Shown: in pieces, positions 13,986-16,568 of the stretch | Layout of the letters: every line of letters begins with the position of its first letter | Position numbering within the stretch: position 1 is the first letter of the stretch | Source of the DNA: an uncultured Clostridia bacterium | GTDB lineage: Bacteria > Bacillota > Clostridia > Oscillospirales > UBA644 | Direction: 5' to 3' | Assembly: GCA_904502105.1 (NCBI GenBank) | Contig: CAJGDF010000008.1 | Span: 1-16,568, forward strand | Length of the DNA: 16,568 bases | Program-made: the position numbers and the translations under genes | Notes under the pieces: model-generated | What the model was told of the DNA's origin: nothing | Databases searched by the model: none | The model's input: the letters and a program-made list of their open reading frames with translations, nothing else

Positions 13986-14420
13986 ATGATAGAACAAGAT
14001 ACCGTTAAACTTTTAAGAGAATGTGATGCCGGAATAAAAATGGGTGTTTCATCAATAGACGATGTTCTCGGTCACGTTAAATCGGAAAAATTAAAAACGT
14101 GTCTCGATGAATGTAAAAATGAACACGACAAGCTTCAGACCGAAGTCGGTGAGCTTCTTGTCAATTACGGGGATGAGGGTAAAAATCCTAATCCGATGGC
14201 TAAAAGTATGTCCTGGCTTAAAACAAATATGATGCTTGCCGCCGATATGTCAGACAGCACAGTTGCCGATCTTATTACAGACGGATGCAATATGGGTGTG
14301 AAATCACTCAATAAGTATCTTAACCAGTACGAAGCGGCTGATGAAATCTCAAAGGATATAACAAAACGACTGATAAATCTTGAAGAGAAACTGGCAGTTG
14401 ATATACGCGATTTTCTTTAA
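13986..14420 (+). CDS. Ferritin-like four-helix protein (DUF2383/PA2169-like)
   Basis: A 144-residue, highly helical soluble protein. Four helices can be outlined: about 3-30 (VKLLRECDAGIKMGVSSID), 33-60 (KLKTCLDECKNEHDKLQTEV), 74-112 (SMSWLKTNMMLAADMS...LITDGCNMGVKSLNKYL) and 118-144. The shape and the ECKNEH segment recall the DUF2383/PA2169 group of ferritin-like proteins, whose function is largely unknown. A full diiron ligand set is not evident, so metal binding is uncertain. A near-perfect ribosome binding site, AAAGGAGG (13971-13978), lies 7 bases before the ATG, pointing to strong translation. The gene starts 47 bases after the ACT/metallo-beta-lactamase gene with no terminator between and probably shares its transcript, although a weak internal promoter cannot be excluded. 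A strong terminator follows directly. Confidence 0.78.
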   Translation: MIEQDTVKLLRECDAGIKMGVSSIDDVLGHVKSEKLKTCLDECKNEHDKLQTEVGELLVNYGDEGKNPNPMAKSMSWLKTNMMLAADMSDSTVADLITDGCNMGVKSLNKYLNQYEAADEISKDITKRLINLEEKLAVDIRDFL

Positions 14421-14425
14421 AAACA

Positions 14426-14454
14426 AAAGCCCGTAGTTTTATACTACGGGCTTT
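14426..14454. terminator. Intrinsic terminator, bidirectional
   Basis: A 12-bp perfect stem: AAAGCCCGTAGT (14426-14437), TTTAT loop, ACTACGGGCTTT (14443-14454). On the minus strand the stem is followed by TTTTGTTTTT, ideal for the calcium-ATPase gene that ends at 14462; on the plus strand it is followed by a moderately T-rich ATGTGTTTTATTTG. It ends both convergent transcripts. Confidence 0.92.
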
Positions 14455-14461
14455 ATGTGTT

Positions 14462-16568
14462 TTATTTGTTTTTTACGAGGCCGATAGCCTTTGCTATTTC
14501 CATAACAACGAGCGGAACAAATATGAGTCCGAGGCCGATAAGATAAAGATGCCAGGGGAGAATTACAAGGTCAAATGCAATTCTTACGGGGGTGAACATA
14601 ACTATTGCCATGAGGACTACTGCCGCAAGAGCTGCAAGGTTGAGCGTTTTGTTGCCGAAAGGACCGATCTTAAAGATGGATTTATCGGAACGCATATTGA
14701 ACGAATGAACGACCTGAGAAAGGGCAAGGATCATGAATGCCATTGTCTGACCGCCCTCAACCATACCGGTTACGGACTTACCGAGCCAGAAGCCTATAAG
14801 TGTAAGAGCTGCAAACATCATACCCTGAATTACTATTCTTATTCCGAGACCGTTAGCGAAGATACCTTCGTTTTTAGGCTTCGGTGCTTTTTCCATAATA
14901 TCTGCTTCAACAGCTTCCATACCGAGTGCGATTGCGGGCAGGGAGTCTGTTACAAGGTTGATCCAAAGAAGCTGCATAGAGAGAAGGGGAGACTGCTTGA
15001 AGAGGAACATTGCAACGAATACGGTGAATATTTCGCCGATATTTGTTCCGAGAAGGAAGCCGACAACTTTTTTGATGTTAGCGTAAATGCCTCTGCCTTC
15101 ACGTACAGCGTCAACGATAGTTGCAAAGTTGTCGTCTGTAAGAGTCATGTCTGCAGCACCTTTTGCAACGTCTGTACCTGTAATACCCATAGCACAGCCG
15201 ATATCTGCGGCTTTAAGTGCGGGGGCATCGTTTACACCGTCGCCGGTCATTGAAACGACCTGACCTTTTCTTTGCCATGCTTTTACTATACGGATCTTGT
15301 TTTCGGGAGAAACACGGGCGTAAACAGAGATTTCGGTAACCTGTGCATCAAGCTCTTCTTCACTCATGGCGTCAAGCTCTGCACCTGTTATCGCGCGGTC
15401 GCCGTCAACAAGAATACCAAGCTCTTTTGCTATCGCGGATGCGGTAACAACATGGTCGCCCGTTATCATTACGGGTTTGATGCCTGCTTTTCTGCAAACA
15501 GCAACAGCTGCTTTTGCTTCGGGACGGGGCGGGTCGATCATGCCGACAAGACCCATGAAAGTGAGTCCGTTTTCAAGTTCTTCGGATGTGGGATTTTCGG
15601 GAATCTTATCAATTTCTTTATATGCCACAGCGAGAACACGGAGAGCATCTTTGCTCATATCTTCGGTAACACGTTTTGCTTCATCGATGTTTCCTTTGAT
15701 GCAGCGTGTTGCCATAACGTCAAATGCACCTTTAACAATAACGATATTCTTTCCGTCGATACTGTTAACCGTAGTCATAAGTTTACGGTCGGAGTCGAAA
15801 GGAATACCTGCAAGACGGGGATATTTTTTGTTGAGATCGTCTTTTGTCATGCCGTTTTTGTATGCGGCAAAAACGATTGCGGTTTCAGTCGGGTCACCGA
15901 GGTGTTTTTCCTCGCCGTTTTCGAAAACAACAGAGCCGTCGCAACAGAGTGTTCCGTACTGAAGAAGCTTTTTAACTGCATCGGAGTTGCTTTCGCTGAT
16001 GTTTTCGGTATCTTTGTTTCCGTCAAGGTAAGCCTTGATAAGGGTCATGCGGTTCTGGGTAAGTGTACCTGTTTTGTCAGAGCAGATGATAGATGCGCTT
16101 CCGAGAGTTTCAACAGCGGGAAGTCTGCGGATAAGAGCATTTTTCTTTGCCATTCTCTGAACGCCGATAGAGAGAACTATCGTAACGATCGCGGGAAGAC
16201 CTTCTGGAATAGCTGATACTGCAAGAGAAACGGCTGTCATAAATATTTCCATTATGGGAATGCCGCTTAACAGACCTACAACAAATACTATGGCACATGC
16301 AATGAGCGCAACGATACCGAGATATTTGCCGAGCTGAGCAAGTTTTTGCTGAAGCGGTGTCTGAGAGTCGGATTCTCCGTCAAGAAGATTTGCTATTTTA
16401 CCCATTTCGGTGTTCATACCCGTAGAGGTTACGATTGCAAGAGCTGTGCCGTATGTTATGCTGCAGCCGGAGAATACCATATTTGTACGGTCGCCGATTG
16501 GTGCTTTTTCATCAATGATAAGCTCCGCATCTTTTTCTGACGGAACGGATTCTCCCGTAAGCGCAGAT
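14462..16568 (-). CDS. P-type calcium-transporting ATPase (type IIA), 5' end beyond the window
   Basis: 701 C-terminal residues of a membrane cation pump that exports Ca2+ using ATP. Reading continues open to the window edge, so the N-terminus (start codon, TM1-2 and part of the actuator domain) is missing; an internal Met near 16480 is not the start. Visible landmarks in order: LTGES (16547-16561, actuator loop), PEGLP in TM4 near 16200, CSDKTGTLT (phosphorylated Asp at 16077-16079), KGAFDVMATRC (nucleotide domain), DPPR, MTGDGVNDAPALK (near 15230), NIGEIF in TM5 and NLVTDSLPAIALG in TM6. The PEGLP, TM5 Glu and NLVTD residues match calcium ligands of SERCA-type pumps, supporting Ca2+ rather than Mn2+ or heavy metals. 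The C-terminus ends with several hydrophobic segments. Codon use is more GC-rich than in the neighbours, as expected of a well-expressed gene. Confidence 0.95.
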   Translation of the reverse strand, partial: SALTGESVPSEKDAELIIDEKAPIGDRTNMVFSGCSITYGTALAIVTSTGMNTEMGKIANLLDGESDSQTPLQQKLAQLGKYLGIVALIACAIVFVVGLLSGIPIMEIFMTAVSLAVSAIPEGLPAIVTIVLSIGVQRMAKKNALIRRLPAVETLGSASIICSDKTGTLTQNRMTLIKAYLDGNKDTENISESNSDAVKKLLQYGTLCCDGSVVFENGEEKHLGDPTETAIVFAAYKNGMTKDDLNKKYPRLAGIPFDSDRKLMTTVNSIDGKNIVIVKGAFDVMATRCIKGNIDEAKRVTEDMSKDALRVLAVAYKEIDKIPENPTSEELENGLTFMGLVGMIDPPRPEAKAAVAVCRKAGIKPVMITGDHVVTASAIAKELGILVDGDRAITGAELDAMSEEELDAQVTEISVYARVSPENKIRIVKAWQRKGQVVSMTGDGVNDAPALKAADIGCAMGITGTDVAKGAADMTLTDDNFATIVDAVREGRGIYANIKKVVGFLLGTNIGEIFTVFVAMFLFKQSPLLSMQLLWINLVTDSLPAIALGMEAVEADIMEKAPKPKNEGIFANGLGIRIVIQGMMFAALTLIGFWLGKSVTGMVEGGQTMAFMILALSQVVHSFNMRSDKSIFKIGPFGNKTLNLAALAAVVLMAIVMFTPVRIAFDLVILPWHLYLIGLGLIFVPLVVMEIAKAIGLVKNK

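Noticed and set aside
14549..16216. Long open frames on the plus strand opposite the calcium ATPase (about 234 and 314 residues)
   Set aside because: Their translations are Cys-, Phe- and His-rich with no family motifs, and they lie wholly antisense to a gene with a complete set of P-type ATPase motifs. The openness follows from codon bias of the real gene.
16478..16480. Met codon at 16480 as the start of the calcium ATPase
   Set aside because: The same frame continues without a stop to 16568 and encodes the actuator motif LTGES, so the Met is internal and the gene is cut by the window edge.
1..16568. CRISPR arrays, tRNA or rRNA genes, transposases, integrases, toxin-antitoxin pairs or known defence genes
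   Set aside because: I looked for regular repeats, cloverleaf-like structures and signature motifs on both strands and saw none; nearly all sequence is accounted for by the 18 genes and short regulatory gaps.

Overview
The window looks like chromosomal DNA from a low-GC, anaerobic, probably gut-type Clostridia (Bacillota; something like an Oscillospirales or Ruminococcus relative). Evidence: AT-rich intergenic DNA with textbook sigma-A promoters (TTGACA/TTGAAA, 17-base spacer, TATAAT-like), strong AGGAGG-type ribosome binding sites, short intrinsic terminators, close gene packing, and oxygen-sensitive or redox proteins (radical SAM enzyme, ferredoxin-tailed aldo/keto reductase, thioredoxin, Crp/Fnr regulator) alongside cytoplasmic glycosidases. 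This assignment is an inference; no rRNA or other taxonomic marker is present. There are 18 protein genes. I see no tRNA, rRNA, insertion sequence, phage gene or CRISPR array, and no gene-free stretch longer than about 170 bases.

Layout. (1) 5-2637, minus strand: one operon from a strong promoter at 2666-2694, in transcription order acyl-ACP thioesterase, low-molecular-weight protein-tyrosine phosphatase, Nudix hydrolase, ferredoxin-tailed aldo/keto reductase. The last three are joined by 4-base ATGA stop/start overlaps. (2) 2804-5088, plus strand: a compact GH78-type alpha-L-rhamnosidase and a kynurenine-formamidase-like cyclase, ending at a strong, probably bidirectional, terminator. (3) 5143-7787, minus strand: peptide-deformylase-like protein, an unrecognised 197-residue protein, adenosine deaminase and a SAM-dependent methyltransferase. 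(4) 7886-8194, plus strand: thioredoxin, whose promoter overlaps the divergent deformylase promoter and carries a GTGAC/GTCAC dyad. (5) 8183-9644, minus strand: a metallo-beta-lactamase-fold enzyme followed by a Cys-rich Crp/Fnr regulator, which overlaps the thioredoxin gene end to end. (6) 9793-14420, plus strand: radical SAM enzyme, GH2 glycosidase, a two-ACT-domain/metallo-beta-lactamase fusion and a ferritin-like helical protein, closed by a bidirectional terminator. (7) 14462 to the window end, minus strand: a P-type calcium ATPase whose first part lies beyond the window.

How the genes fit together. Most of the window is housekeeping and sugar metabolism: glycoside breakdown inside the cell (GH78, GH2), nucleoside salvage (adenosine deaminase), redox control (thioredoxin, Crp/Fnr), lipid chain release (thioesterase) and calcium export. 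Three parts look least ordinary. The radical SAM/GH2/ACT-MBL/ferritin-like operon includes a fusion protein whose metal-ligand pattern resembles flavodiiron proteins. The thioredoxin/deformylase divergent promoter has a Crp-like dyad near -41 of the thioredoxin promoter, with a matching regulator gene next door. The deformylase-like protein has Met in place of the catalytic Gln. I did not find an obvious undescribed defence or mobile system.
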